A stretch of 64,000 nt of DNA from assembly GCF_000719705.1 (NCBI RefSeq), contig NZ_JOHO01000003.1, forward strand, positions 272,115 through 336,114, in the 5' to 3' direction. Of the stretch, positions 11,007-20,478 are shown in pieces. The position numbers were made by a program, and so were the translations under genes. Source of the stretch: Streptomyces sp. NRRL S-350. GTDB taxonomy: Bacteria; Actinomycetota; Actinomycetes; Streptomycetales; Streptomycetaceae. The notes beneath the pieces are model-generated. The model searched no databases. It was not told the origin of the DNA and saw only the letters and a program-made list of their open reading frames with translations. The stretch's first letter is position 1; the number at the start of each line of letters is the position of its first letter.

Positions 11007-11201
11007 ATGTCGAGCACCACCCCCGACCCGGAGCGCACCGTCCGCGCCGCCGGGGCCGGAGAGCCGGCCCGCAGTGCCGCGGGGGAGCCCATGCGGGCCC
11101 TGCTGGCCGCCTGCGCGGCCGCCGAGGCGGTGTCCACCCCGCCCGAGCCGAAGCCGAGGCAGGCCGAGGGGCCCGAGGCGCAGTCGCCCCGGGCCGCGTG
11201 A
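11007..11201 (+). CDS. small protein of 64 residues behind an iron-box-like site
   Basis: I do not recognise this protein. It is 64 residues, rich in Ala, Pro and Glu, with one likely helix in the middle (MRALLAACAAAEAV) carrying a single Cys, and charged Pro-rich ends; there is no signal peptide or membrane span. The ATG has a good GGGAGG ribosome-binding site at five bases, which together with the regulatory palindrome at 10979-10994 argues for a real gene. It is convergent with the transpeptidase-like gene, whose stop is seven bases away. Confidence 0.6.
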   Translation: MSSTTPDPERTVRAAGAGEPARSAAGEPMRALLAACAAAEAVSTPPEPKPRQAEGPEAQSPRAA

Positions 11202-11207
11202 GCCGCC

Positions 11208-11822
11208 TCAGGCGACCACGACCACCTTGGTGTCCTTCGGCGCGAAGTCCCAGAGCAACTGGCCCTCGGCGCGGCCGCTGCGGATGCCGCCGGTCTTGGC
11301 CTTCGGGTCGGCGGTCGGGGTCGCGCCGTCCACCGCCGCGCTGAAACCGAACACCACGCCGTTCTGCTGCGCGAAACGCACCACGTGCTCGATCTGACGT
11401 CCGTCCGTCCCGGTGGTCGTCGCGGTGCGGCTGTACACCGCGTAGCTGCCGGGGGTCGGCTCGACCGTGCCCGGGGCGACCGGGAAGGCGGCGGCGACCT
11501 GCGGGTTCTTCTTCGGGTCGACCAGCCAGACGTAGTGGCTGCCGACCGAGTAGACGACCCGGAGACCGGTGCCCGAGGTGGCCGGCAGCGGCGGGACGGT
11601 CGGGGTGGCCGAGGCGCTCGGCGCCGCGGTGGGGGCCGTGCCGGTCGCCGCGACGGGGGCGGTGGGCTTGGCGGCGCCCGCCCGGCTCTGGGCGCCGTTG
11701 GCCTGGAAGGCCAGCAGGCTCACCACCGCCAGGGCCCCCAGGGTCAGCCCGGTGACCACCACTCCAGGACCCATCTTCGCCACGTGCCGCTCCCGCCGCC
11801 GTCCCTTTTCGTACGGCCCCAT
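11208..11822 (-). CDS. membrane-anchored L,D-transpeptidase-like protein lacking the catalytic Cys
   Basis: The 204-residue protein has a basic N terminus, one membrane span (about 19-40), a long Ala/Thr/Pro linker (43-85) and a C-terminal domain of about 115 residues outside the cell. That domain reads like a YkuD fold: HYVWLVDPKKN, FPVAPGT..TPGSYAV, a VVFGF segment, and a terminal LLWDFAPKDTKVVVVA. In active enzymes the strand before that end has the SHGCIR motif; here it is TGGIR (177-181), so both the catalytic His and Cys are missing. I infer a non-catalytic wall-binding or sensor protein. An internal GTG at 11783 with GGGAGC upstream is an alternative start that would drop the first 13 residues. 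Confidence 0.7.
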   Translation of the reverse strand: MGPYEKGRRRERHVAKMGPGVVVTGLTLGALAVVSLLAFQANGAQSRAGAAKPTAPVAATGTAPTAAPSASATPTVPPLPATSGTGLRVVYSVGSHYVWLVDPKKNPQVAAAFPVAPGTVEPTPGSYAVYSRTATTTGTDGRQIEHVVRFAQQNGVVFGFSAAVDGATPTADPKAKTGGIRSGRAEGQLLWDFAPKDTKVVVVA

Positions 11823-11915
11823 CGTGCCAGGTCCGTCCGTCCGGGTCGCAGCGCCTCGGATGTGTGTTCCCGGACGGCACACCCGGCCGATCGGCCGGTC
11901 GGCCCAACGTCGGTC

Positions 11916-11921
11916 TAACCT
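11916..11921 (+). promoter_or_regulatory. -10 box of tsaB, probably leaderless
   Basis: TAACCT ends six bases before the GTG of tsaB and no ribosome-binding site intervenes, so the transcript should begin at the start codon. No clear -35 hexamer is visible. Confidence 0.35.
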
Positions 11922-11927
11922 TGACCC

Positions 11928-12602
11928 GTGCTGCTGCTCGCGTTCGACACCGCTACCCCCGCCGTCACCGCCGCCGTCCACGACGGCACCGCCGTCCTGG
12001 CCGAGACCCACCAGGTCGACGCCCGGCGCCACGGCGAACTGCTGCTGCCCGCGATCGACGGCGTCCTGCGGGCGGCCGGGGTCGACAAGCACCGGCTGAC
12101 CGCCATCGCGGTCGGCGTCGGCCCGGGCCCGTACACCGGCCTGCGGGTCGGCCTGGTGACCGCCGCCGCGCTCGGCCACGCCCTCGGGCTGCCGGTGCAC
12201 GGCGTCTGCACCCTGGACGCGATCGCCTTCCAGGCCCGCGCCGAGGGCCTGGCCGGGCAGCCGTTCACGGTGGCCACCGATGCGCGCCGCAAGGAGGTCT
12301 ACTGGGCCTCGTACGACGCCGAGGGCCGCCGCACCGAGGGGCCGGGCGTGGACCGGCCGGCCGAGTCGGCCCCGCAGCCGCGCTCCGTCGGCGCCGGCGC
12401 CCTGCTCTACCCCGAGGCCTTCCCGGGCGCGCACGGTCCCGAGCACGTGTCGGCCGGCGCCCTGGCCGGCTTCGCCGCCGCCGAGCTGGCCGCCGGGCGC
12501 GAACTGCTGCCCAACGTCCCGCTGTACCTGCGCCGCCCGGACGCCCAGGTGCCCGTCGGCTACAAGACCGTTCTGGGGGGCAAGGCGGTGCTCCCGGCGT
12601 GA
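11928..12602 (+). CDS. tsaB: tRNA t6A biosynthesis protein TsaB
   Basis: TsaB is the non-catalytic partner of TsaD in the t6A complex. The 224 residues show the ASKHA-fold start LLLAFDTATPAVTAAV and the diagnostic VGVGPGPYTGLRVGL loop. The GTG at 11928 is used because the conserved fold begins at once. Its TGA overlaps the GTG of rimI by four bases, and rimI overlaps tsaD by eight, so the three are a tightly coupled operon. The C-terminal region is shorter and more variable, as usual. Confidence 0.95.
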   Translation: MLLLAFDTATPAVTAAVHDGTAVLAETHQVDARRHGELLLPAIDGVLRAAGVDKHRLTAIAVGVGPGPYTGLRVGLVTAAALGHALGLPVHGVCTLDAIAFQARAEGLAGQPFTVATDARRKEVYWASYDAEGRRTEGPGVDRPAESAPQPRSVGAGALLYPEAFPGAHGPEHVSAGALAGFAAAELAAGRELLPNVPLYLRRPDAQVPVGYKTVLGGKAVLPA

Positions 12603-13114
12603 ACCACGGCACCACCCTGCGCCCGATGCGCTGGTGGGACATCGCGCCGGTGGTGGAACTGGAGCGGAGGCTCTTCCCCGAGGACGCCTGGTCCACCGGG
12701 ATGTTCTGGTCCGAGCTGGCCGACGCCCACCCCGGCGGCACCCGCCACTACACCGTCGCCTGCGCGGCGGACGGCACGGTCGTCGGCTACGCCGGGCTGA
12801 TGGCGATCGCCGGCGAGGGCGACGTCCAGACCATCGCCGTCGACGACCGCCACCAGGGCGCCGGCCTCGGCACGGCGCTGCTCACCGACCTGATCCGGGA
12901 GTCCGCCCGGCGCGGCTGCGCCGAACTGCTCCTGGAGGTACGGGTGGACAACCTGCGCGCCCAGCGGCTGTACGAGCGCCACGGCTTCGCGCCGGTGGGC
13001 ATCCGGCGCGGCTACTACCAGCCCGCCAACGTCGACGCGCTGGTGATGCGCCTCGACCACCCGAGCACTGACAGCACCGACCCGAAGGACATTGAGGACA
13101 CCCCCCATGGCTGA
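12599..13114 (+). CDS. rimI: ribosomal-protein-S18-alanine N-acetyltransferase family protein
   Basis: A GNAT-fold acetyltransferase of 171 residues. RimI acetylates the N-terminal alanine of ribosomal protein S18 and, in actinobacteria, other N termini. The signature is in place: [26 protein letters not shown], the acetyl-CoA loop [15 protein letters not shown] and the C-terminal [20 protein letters not shown]. The GTG at 12599 overlaps the tsaB stop; the last 17 residues are an Asp/Thr-rich tail. Location between tsaB and tsaD supports the name. Confidence 0.93.
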   Translation: MNHGTTLRPMRWWDIAPVVELERRLFPEDAWSTGMFWSELADAHPGGTRHYTVACAADGTVVGYAGLMAIAGEGDVQTIAVDDRHQGAGLGTALLTDLIRESARRGCAELLLEVRVDNLRAQRLYERHGFAPVGIRRGYYQPANVDALVMRLDHPSTDSTDPKDIEDTPHG

Positions 13115-14213
13115 CGAACCGCTCGTCCTCGGCATCGAGACCTCCTGCGACGAGACCGGCGTCGGCATCGTGCGCGGCACGACGCTGCTGGCCGACGCGG
13201 TCGCCTCCAGCGTCAACGACCACGCCCGTTTCGGCGGCGTCGTCCCCGAGATCGCCAGCCGAGCGCACCTGGAGGCGATGGTCCCGACCATCCAGCGCGC
13301 CCTGGACACCGCCGGGGTCAAGGCGAGCGACCTGGACGGCATCGCGGTCACCGCCGGCCCCGGCCTGGCCGGCGCGCTGCTGGTCGGCGTCAGCGCCGCC
13401 AAGGCCTACGCGTGGGCCCTGGACAAGCCCCTGTACGGGGTCAACCACCTCGCCTCGCACATCTGCGTCGACCAGTTGGAGCACGGCCGGCTGCCCTCGC
13501 CGACGATGGCCCTGCTGGTCTCCGGCGGGCACTCCTCGCTGCTGCTCAGCGAGGACATCACCACCGACGTCCGCCCGCTCGGCGCGACCATCGACGACGC
13601 GGCAGGCGAGGCCTTCGACAAGGTCGCCCGGGTGCTCGGCCTGGGCTTCCCCGGCGGCCCGGTGGTGGACCGGACGGCCCGCGACGGCGACCCCGGGGCG
13701 ATCGCCTTCCCGCGGGGCCTGAGCGGCAGGAACGACCCGGCGTACGACTTCTCCTTCTCCGGCCTCAAGACCGCCGTCGCCCGCTGGGTGGAGGCCAAGC
13801 GCCGGGCCGGCGAGGAGGTGCCGATCGCCGACGTGGCGGCCTCCTTCCAGGAGGCGGTCACCGACGTGCTCACCCGCAAGGCCGTCAAGGCGTGCAAGGA
13901 CAACGGCGTCGACCACCTGATGATCGGCGGCGGCGTCGCGGCCAACTCGCGGCTGCGCGAGATGGCCCAGCAGCGCTGCGACCGGGCCGGCATCCGGCTG
14001 CGGGTGCCCCGGCCGGGCCTGTGCACCGACAACGGCGCGATGGTCGCGGCGCTGGGCTCCGAGATGGTGTGGCGCGACCGCGCGCCCTCCGCCTTCGACC
14101 TGTCCGCCGACTCCTCGCTGCCGGTGACCGACGTCCACGTGCCTGCCGCGGGCACCGGGCACGCCGACTTCCACGGCCAGGCCTACCACGCCCTCGGCGG
14201 CGGCACGGCATGA
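13107..14213 (+). CDS. tsaD: tRNA N6-adenosine threonylcarbamoyltransferase
   Basis: TsaD (Kae1/YgjD) transfers the threonylcarbamoyl group to A37 of tRNA. The 368-residue protein has the ASKHA start [17 protein letters not shown], the metal ligands HLASH (His114 and His118), [11 protein letters not shown], and the C-terminal [12 protein letters not shown] and CTDNGAMVA motifs. The ATG at 13107 overlaps the end of rimI by eight bases; the in-frame start five codons earlier lacks homology. Its stop shares bases with the ATG of the next small gene. Confidence 0.97.
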   Translation: MADEPLVLGIETSCDETGVGIVRGTTLLADAVASSVNDHARFGGVVPEIASRAHLEAMVPTIQRALDTAGVKASDLDGIAVTAGPGLAGALLVGVSAAKAYAWALDKPLYGVNHLASHICVDQLEHGRLPSPTMALLVSGGHSSLLLSEDITTDVRPLGATIDDAAGEAFDKVARVLGLGFPGGPVVDRTARDGDPGAIAFPRGLSGRNDPAYDFSFSGLKTAVARWVEAKRRAGEEVPIADVAASFQEAVTDVLTRKAVKACKDNGVDHLMIGGGVAANSRLREMAQQRCDRAGIRLRVPRPGLCTDNGAMVAALGSEMVWRDRAPSAFDLSADSSLPVTDVHVPAAGTGHADFHGQAYHALGGGTA

Positions 14214-14515
14214 CCGTCGCCGCGATGTGGGAGGCCCGGGCGGCGGACGGCCGCGGAGCCGAACTCGCCGCCTGGGTGCGGGAGGAGGCGCTGCCCGCGG
14301 TGCGCGGCACGGCCGGGCTGGAGCGGCTCGAACTGTTCGGCGCCCCCGGGGACCGGGTGCTGCTGATCACCTGGTGGAGCGGCGAGCCGGCGCCCTTCGC
14401 CGACCCGCCGGCCGAACTGCTCGGCCGTCCGGTGCACCGCTGGTCCTTCACCAGTGAGCTCGTCGAACAGCCTGCGGCGGGAACCGCCGACCCGACCGCT
14501 ACCGTGCATAGCTGA
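14210..14515 (+). CDS. small ABM-like protein
   Basis: A 101-residue protein that overlaps the tsaD stop by four bases and is translationally coupled to it. It has the length and pattern of a dimeric alpha-beta barrel (antibiotic-biosynthesis-monooxygenase-like): a first strand [14 protein letters not shown], a helix with [17 protein letters not shown], and strands GLERLELFG and DRVLLITWW. No heme or catalytic residue can be assigned. Its place at the end of the tsa operon suggests a minor or accessory role, not a proven link to t6A. Confidence 0.7.
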   Translation: MTVAAMWEARAADGRGAELAAWVREEALPAVRGTAGLERLELFGAPGDRVLLITWWSGEPAPFADPPAELLGRPVHRWSFTSELVEQPAAGTADPTATVHS

Positions 14516-14549
14516 GAGAAAGCTGGACGGGAACCGGGAGCGCGGTGCG

Positions 14550-15455
14550 GTGAGCAGGGTCGGACGGAACAGGACCAGGACGTACGCGGCAGGGGCGCTG
14601 GCCCTGCTGGCCTTCGCCACCGCCTGCGGAGACAACGGCGGCGGTGGCAGCGCCGCCCAGCCCGCCCCGACGGCGGCGCCCGCCGCGCCCACCGGGGCCG
14701 CCCCGACCAGCGGCGCGGCCGCCACCCCCGGTGCCGCCCCGGCGGGCGCGAACGCGGCGGCCTGGGCGAAGTGGAACCTCACCCCGCTCGCCCCCGCCCC
14801 CGCGCCGCCCGCCGACAAGCCCGTCAAGCTCGAACGGACCGGCCCCGTACCGGTGTTCAGCGACATCAAGACGACCGACAAGGTGGTCTTCGTCACCATC
14901 GACGACGGCGCCGAGAAGGACCCGAAGTTCGTCGAGATGCTGACCGACCTCAAGGTGCCGATCTCGATGTTCCTGACCAAGGACATCGTCAAGAACGACT
15001 ACGGCTACTTCAAGCCGCTGCAGGGCCTGGGCAACCACATCCAGAACCACACCGTGGACCACCCGGTGATGAGCAAGCTGCCGGCGGACAGGCAGAAGGC
15101 CGAGGTCTGCGACGACCAGACGGCGCTCACCCAGCAGTACGGCACCGCCCCGCTGCTGTTCCGCCCGCCGTTCGGCGACGGTGCCAACACCCCGATGCTC
15201 AACACCTCGGTGCAGCAGTGCGGCCCGCGCGCGATCGTGCTGTGGCGCGAGTCGATGCAGATCCACGACATGCAGTACCAGGCGGCGGACAAGAAGCTGA
15301 AGCCCGGCGACATCATCCTGGCGCACTTCCGCGGCCCCAAGGAGCTCAAGGGCGCCACGATGACCCAGATGTTCGGGGACCTGCTGGCCCGGATCCAGGA
15401 GCAGGGCTTCTCGGTGGCCCGCCTGGAGGACTACATCCAGGCCCCGGCGGCCTAG
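14550..15455 (+). CDS. polysaccharide deacetylase (NodB-like) lipoprotein
   Basis: The GTG at 14550, nine bases after GGGAG, gives 301 residues: a basic n-region, a hydrophobic core AAGALALLAFATAC with Cys as probable lipidation site, an Ala/Pro/Gly linker to about 90, then a NodB domain. Catalytic motifs are visible: TIDDG (metal-binding Asp pair), NHTVDHPV (the HxxxH pair), RPPFGDG, and ILAHF near the end. Members deacetylate peptidoglycan, chitin oligomers or other extracellular glycans; the substrate is unknown here. The stop codon shares the CTAG tetramer with the stop of the convergent methyltransferase gene. Confidence 0.85.
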   Translation: MSRVGRNRTRTYAAGALALLAFATACGDNGGGGSAAQPAPTAAPAAPTGAAPTSGAAATPGAAPAGANAAAWAKWNLTPLAPAPAPPADKPVKLERTGPVPVFSDIKTTDKVVFVTIDDGAEKDPKFVEMLTDLKVPISMFLTKDIVKNDYGYFKPLQGLGNHIQNHTVDHPVMSKLPADRQKAEVCDDQTALTQQYGTAPLLFRPPFGDGANTPMLNTSVQQCGPRAIVLWRESMQIHDMQYQAADKKLKPGDIILAHFRGPKELKGATMTQMFGDLLARIQEQGFSVARLEDYIQAPAA

Positions 15456-16627
15456 CCCGCGCGGACCGGCTGCCCCAGCATCATCAGCGGGCCGTGGTCG
15501 GTGCGGCTGAGGATCACCGTGACGGTGTTCGGCCCGGAGGGCTTGAGCTGGCGGCGCAGCTCCTCCGGGGTGATCGCCATCCCGCGCTTCTTGATCACCA
15601 CGGTGCCGACGGCGCGTTCGCGCAGCAGCGCCTTCAGCTTCTTGATGTTGAACGGCAGCACGTCGGTGAGTTCGAAGGCGTGCGCGTACGGGGTGTCGAC
15701 CAGCTGGTCCGAGGTCAGGTAGGCGATCTTCGGGTCGATCAGCCGGCCGCCGACCCGCTCGGCCACCTCGGCCACCAGGTGCGCCCGGATCACCGCGCCG
15801 TCCGGCTCGTACAGGTAGCGGCCGACCGGGCCGGCCGGCGGGTCGGGCAGGTCGCCGCCGGTCAGGTTGGCGCCCTGCGGCAGCAGGGTGGCGCGGTGCG
15901 GGTGGGCCGCCCTGGTGCCGAACCAGAGCACCGCCTCCTTGACGTCGCCGTGGTCGGAGACCCACTCGGCCTCGGCGTCCTGCGGGACGGCCTCGTGCGG
16001 GATGCCCGGTGCGACCTTCAGCGCCCCGATCGGGGTCCGGCGGCCGGCCTCGACGGCCCAGGAGAGGGGCGGCGCGTACGCCTCCGGGTCGAAGACCCGG
16101 CCGCGCGAGGTGCGCCGGGCCGGGTCGGTGAACACCGCGTCGTAGCCGGTGACGTCGATCTCGGCGACGTCCGCGCAGCGCACCTCGACGAGGTCGGCCA
16201 GGCCCAGCGCGGCGGCGTTCGCGGCGGTGGCGGCGCAGGCCGCCGGGTCCTTGTCGACGGCCAGCACCTCGATGCCCGCCCGGGCCAGCGCCAGCACGTC
16301 CCCGCCGATGCCGCAGCACAGGTCGGCCAGGCGCCGGACGCCCAGTGCGGCGAACCGCCGTGCCCGCCACTCGGCCACGCTGCGCCGGGTGGACTGCTCG
16401 ACGCCGTCGGGCGTGAAGTACATGAGATCGGCGTCCGGCCCGAACTTCGCCCGTGCCCGCTGCCGCAGCCGGGCCTGCCCGAACGCCGCCGACACCAACT
16501 CCGCCGGGTGCTCCCTCCGCAGCCGGGTCGCCAGCGCCAGCTCCTCCTCGGGGGTGAACTCGCGCAGCTCGGCGAGCAGGGCCTGGCCCTCGGGGGCCAG
16601 CAGGGGCAGGAGGTTCTCGGTGTCCAC
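15452..16627 (-). CDS. class I SAM-dependent methyltransferase with THUMP-like domain
   Basis: The GTG at 16627 gives 391 residues. After an N-terminal helical part (PEEELALATRLRREHP) comes a Rossmann methyltransferase core with the SAM loop [19 protein letters not shown], an acidic VLAVDKDP strand end and FTDPARR, and then a C-terminal region typical of the THUMP_like family (VDTPYAHAFELTDVLPFNIKKLKALL, VVIKKRGMAITPEELRRQL). A tRNA or rRNA substrate is likely from the family but not known. The frame is open further upstream to 16762, which would run into the CIRCE promoter, so the shorter form is preferred. Confidence 0.8.
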   Translation of the reverse strand: MDTENLLPLLAPEGQALLAELREFTPEEELALATRLRREHPAELVSAAFGQARLRQRARAKFGPDADLMYFTPDGVEQSTRRSVAEWRARRFAALGVRRLADLCCGIGGDVLALARAGIEVLAVDKDPAACAATAANAAALGLADLVEVRCADVAEIDVTGYDAVFTDPARRTSRGRVFDPEAYAPPLSWAVEAGRRTPIGALKVAPGIPHEAVPQDAEAEWVSDHGDVKEAVLWFGTRAAHPHRATLLPQGANLTGGDLPDPPAGPVGRYLYEPDGAVIRAHLVAEVAERVGGRLIDPKIAYLTSDQLVDTPYAHAFELTDVLPFNIKKLKALLRERAVGTVVIKKRGMAITPEELRRQLKPSGPNTVTVILSRTDHGPLMMLGQPVRAG

Positions 16628-16702
16628 GGGCCCATTCTCGCCGGTCCGCGCGGCCGCGAGCACGGGTCGCCGTCCGTCATCCGCGATCCGACGGGCGCGC
16701 CG

Positions 16703-16729
16703 TTGGCACTCTGGTTGACTGAGTGCTAA
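16703..16729 (+). promoter_or_regulatory. CIRCE element 1 (HrcA operator)
   Basis: TTGGCACTC-N9-GAGTGCTAA matches the CIRCE consensus TTAGCACTC-N9-GAGTGCTAA at all but one position. It overlaps the -35 box of the groES promoter, so HrcA binding would block polymerase until heat shock. Confidence 0.95.
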
Positions 16730-16743
16730 CACAGGCCTATGGT
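16715..16743 (+). promoter_or_regulatory. groES-groEL1 promoter
   Basis: TTGACT (16715-16720), a 17-base spacer and TATGGT (16738-16743) form a good housekeeping-sigma promoter lying inside and between the two CIRCE elements. Confidence 0.85.
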
Positions 16744-16748
16744 CGTCC

Positions 16749-16776
16749 TTGGCACTCCCCACCGGGGGAGTGCTAA
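16749..16776 (+). promoter_or_regulatory. CIRCE element 2, with 10-base spacer
   Basis: TTGGCACTC and GAGTGCTAA recur just downstream of the -10 box, over the expected transcription start, but are separated by 10 bases instead of the usual 9. Confidence 0.85.
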
Positions 16777-16869
16777 CGCGAAGACGTGTGTCTGACCCCC
16801 GCGACGGCAGGCCCGCAGGTTCGCCCTACCCGTTAGAAAACCCCGTAATCTCCGAAGGGGAGCTCGGAC

Positions 16870-17175
16870 GTGACCACCAGCAGCAAGGTTGCCATCAAGC
16901 CGCTCGAGGACCGCATCGTGGTCCAGCCGCTCGACGCCGAGACCACCACGGCCTCCGGCCTGGTTATCCCGGACACCGCCAAGGAGAAGCCCCAGGAGGG
17001 CGTCGTCCTGGCCGTCGGCCCGGGCCGCTTCGAGGACGGCCAGCGGCTGCCGCTCGATGTCGCCGTGGGTGACATCGTCCTGTACTCGAAGTACGGCGGC
17101 ACCGAGGTGAAGTACCAGGGCGAGGAGTACCTCGTCCTCTCCGCCCGCGACGTTCTCGCCATCATCGAGAAGTAA
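16870..17175 (+). CDS. groES: co-chaperonin GroES
   Basis: GroES is the 10-kDa heptameric lid of the GroEL chaperonin. The 101-residue product starts at GTG 16870, seven bases after an AAGGGGAG box, and has the family pattern [16 protein letters not shown], the mobile loop [17 protein letters not shown], and ends [15 protein letters not shown]. Expression should follow heat shock through HrcA at the two upstream CIRCE elements. groEL1 is 117 bases downstream in the same operon. Confidence 0.98.
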   Translation: MTTSSKVAIKPLEDRIVVQPLDAETTTASGLVIPDTAKEKPQEGVVLAVGPGRFEDGQRLPLDVAVGDIVLYSKYGGTEVKYQGEEYLVLSARDVLAIIEK

Positions 17176-18921
<1,746 letters not shown>

Positions 18922-18936
18922 GGCCTGAACCACTGA

Positions 18937-18985
18937 CCGGAGGCCCGGTCCGCGCCCCGCGAGGGGTGGCGGGCCGGGCCTCCGG
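18937..18985 (+). terminator. terminator of groES-groEL1
   Basis: A 17-bp stem with one G-U pair (18937-18953 with 18969-18985) starts 15 bases after the groEL1 stop. Confidence 0.85.
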
Positions 18986-19019
18986 CGTTCGCCTTTGACG
19001 CTTCAACTATCAGTGGAAT

Positions 19020-19034
19020 TTTGCAGAACGCAAA
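19020..19034 (+). promoter_or_regulatory. candidate LysR-type operator
   Basis: The perfect inverted repeat TTTGC-N5-GCAAA lies 20 bases upstream of the lysR ATG, in an AT-rich patch. It has the T-N11-A form of LysR-family sites, which suggests autoregulation. TTGACG at 18995-19000 may be the -35 box. Confidence 0.5.
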
Positions 19035-19054
19035 GATTGCCTTATAACTGAGGC

Positions 19055-20053
19055 ATGATCGAGGCCCGCCATCTGCGCGTCCTGCGTGCCGTCGCCCGCA
19101 CCGGCTCCTTCTCCGCCGCCGCCCGCGAGCTGGGGTGCACGCAGCCTGCCATCAGCCAGCAGATGAAGGCCCTGGAGAAGTCCGTGGACACCCCGCTGGT
19201 GGTCCGTTCGGGCCGGGGGATGCAGCTCAGCGAGGCCGGGCGGGTCCTGCTCAAGCATGCCACCGGGATCCTGGCCGGGCTCTCCGCCGCCGAGGAGGAG
19301 GTGGCCGCGATCGCCGGGCTGCGGGCCGGCCGGGTGCGGCTGGTCTCCTTCCCGACCGCGAGCTCCACCCTGGTGCCGCCCGCCGTCGCCCGGCTGCGGG
19401 ACAGCCATCCGGGGGTGCGCGTGTCGCTGGTCGAGGCGGAGCCGCCGGAGTCGCTGGCGATGCTGCGCGGCGGCGAGTGCGAGATCGCGCTGGCCTTCCG
19501 CTACCCGCAGTCCGACGGCGCCGTCGCGCTGCCGGCCCCCGCGCACGGCACACCGCGCGAGGCGCGGGCCGAGGCCAACCTGGAGGCCCAGCAGCTGACG
19601 GCCGGCACCGACTGGTCCGACCTGGTGGTCACCCCGTTGCTGGACGACCCGCTGGTGGGCCTGCTGCCCGCCGCCCACCCGCTGGCCGGGCGGGGCGGGC
19701 CGGTGGAGCTGGCCGGACTGGCGGGGGAGCAGTGGATCGCCGGCTGCCCGCAGTGCCGGGGGCACCTGGTGGAGCTGTGTGCGGGAGCGGGCTTCGAGCC
19801 CAGGATCGACTTCGCGACGGACGACTACCCGGCGGTGGTCGGCCTGGTGGCGGCGGGGCTGGGAGTGGCGGTGCTGCCCCGGCTGGCGCTGCAGTCGGTG
19901 CGGCCTGACGGCGTGTCGACGGTGCCGGTGCGGACGGCCGCCGGGGCGCCGGCGGTGCGCCAGGTGGTCGCGCTGACCCTGCCGGACCTGGCCGAGGTGC
20001 CGGCCGTGGCGCTGATGCTGGAGCGGCTGGCGGGGGCGGCGGGCGCCCGCTGA
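19055..20053 (+). CDS. LysR-family transcriptional regulator
   Basis: A 332-residue LTTR. The N-terminal winged helix-turn-helix is MIEARHLRVLRAVARTGSFSA..CTQPAISQQMKALE; residues from about 90 form the two-lobed periplasmic-binding-like effector domain. That domain has a GCPQCRGHLVELC segment with a CxxC pair, and a TDDYPAVVGLVAAGLGVAVLP stretch typical of a large streptomycete LTTR group. Effector and targets are unknown. No target gene is divergent from it: groEL1 is upstream in the same direction and whiD is convergent downstream, so self-regulation or distant targets are likely. Confidence 0.88.
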   Translation: MIEARHLRVLRAVARTGSFSAAARELGCTQPAISQQMKALEKSVDTPLVVRSGRGMQLSEAGRVLLKHATGILAGLSAAEEEVAAIAGLRAGRVRLVSFPTASSTLVPPAVARLRDSHPGVRVSLVEAEPPESLAMLRGGECEIALAFRYPQSDGAVALPAPAHGTPREARAEANLEAQQLTAGTDWSDLVVTPLLDDPLVGLLPAAHPLAGRGGPVELAGLAGEQWIAGCPQCRGHLVELCAGAGFEPRIDFATDDYPAVVGLVAAGLGVAVLPRLALQSVRPDGVSTVPVRTAAGAPAVRQVVALTLPDLAEVPAVALMLERLAGAAGAR

Positions 20054-20107
20054 CGGCGCGTGACGGGGCCGGGATGGGCCCCCGCGCCCGCTGCGGGCAG
20101 GCCCAGT

Positions 20108-20135
20108 CGCCGTGAAGAAACGTTTCTTCACGGCG
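20108..20135. terminator. 28-bp perfect palindrome between lysR and whiD
   Basis: The 28 bases read the same on both strands without an interrupted centre (half-site CGCCGTGAAGAAAC). It lies between two convergent genes, 54 bases after the lysR stop and 16 after the whiD stop, which fits a bidirectional terminator. The AT-rich core GAAACGTTTC also resembles LacI-family operators. Confidence 0.7.
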
Positions 20136-20151
20136 CACCGCGGAGGCGGGG

Positions 20152-20478
20152 CTAGCGGTGCGCGACGGCCGGCGGGGTCAGCGGGACCTCCACCAGCCGG
20201 TGCCGCGAGCGCCCCAGCATCTCCTCGCGCTCGTCCTCGGTCATCCCGCCCCAGACCCCGTACGGCTCCCGGACTGCCAGTGCGTGCGCCGCGCACTCGG
20301 CGATCACCGGACAGCGCATGCAGACCTCCTTGGCGCTGGCCTCGCGCGAACTGCGCGCTGCCCCGCGCTCGCCCTCGGGGTGGAAGAAGAGCGAGCTGTC
20401 CACGCCGCGGCAGGCTGCCGAGAGCTGCCAGTCCCAGAGGTCCGCGTTGGGACCGGGGAGGCGGGAGAAATCTGCCAT
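20152..20478 (-). CDS. whiD: WhiB-family iron-sulfur regulator WhiD
   Basis: WhiD is a [4Fe-4S] Wbl protein that acts late in sporulation, probably through the principal sigma factor. The 108-residue product has the four cluster cysteines (Cys23, 53, 56 and 62) and the GVWGG turn (74-78). The N terminus MADFSRLPGPNADLWDWQL and the position upstream of and divergent from bldM match the S. coelicolor whiD locus as I recall it. The ATG at 20478 is preceded by GAAGGGA. Confidence 0.93.
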   Translation of the reverse strand: MADFSRLPGPNADLWDWQLSAACRGVDSSLFFHPEGERGAARSSREASAKEVCMRCPVIAECAAHALAVREPYGVWGGMTEDEREEMLGRSRHRLVEVPLTPPAVAHR

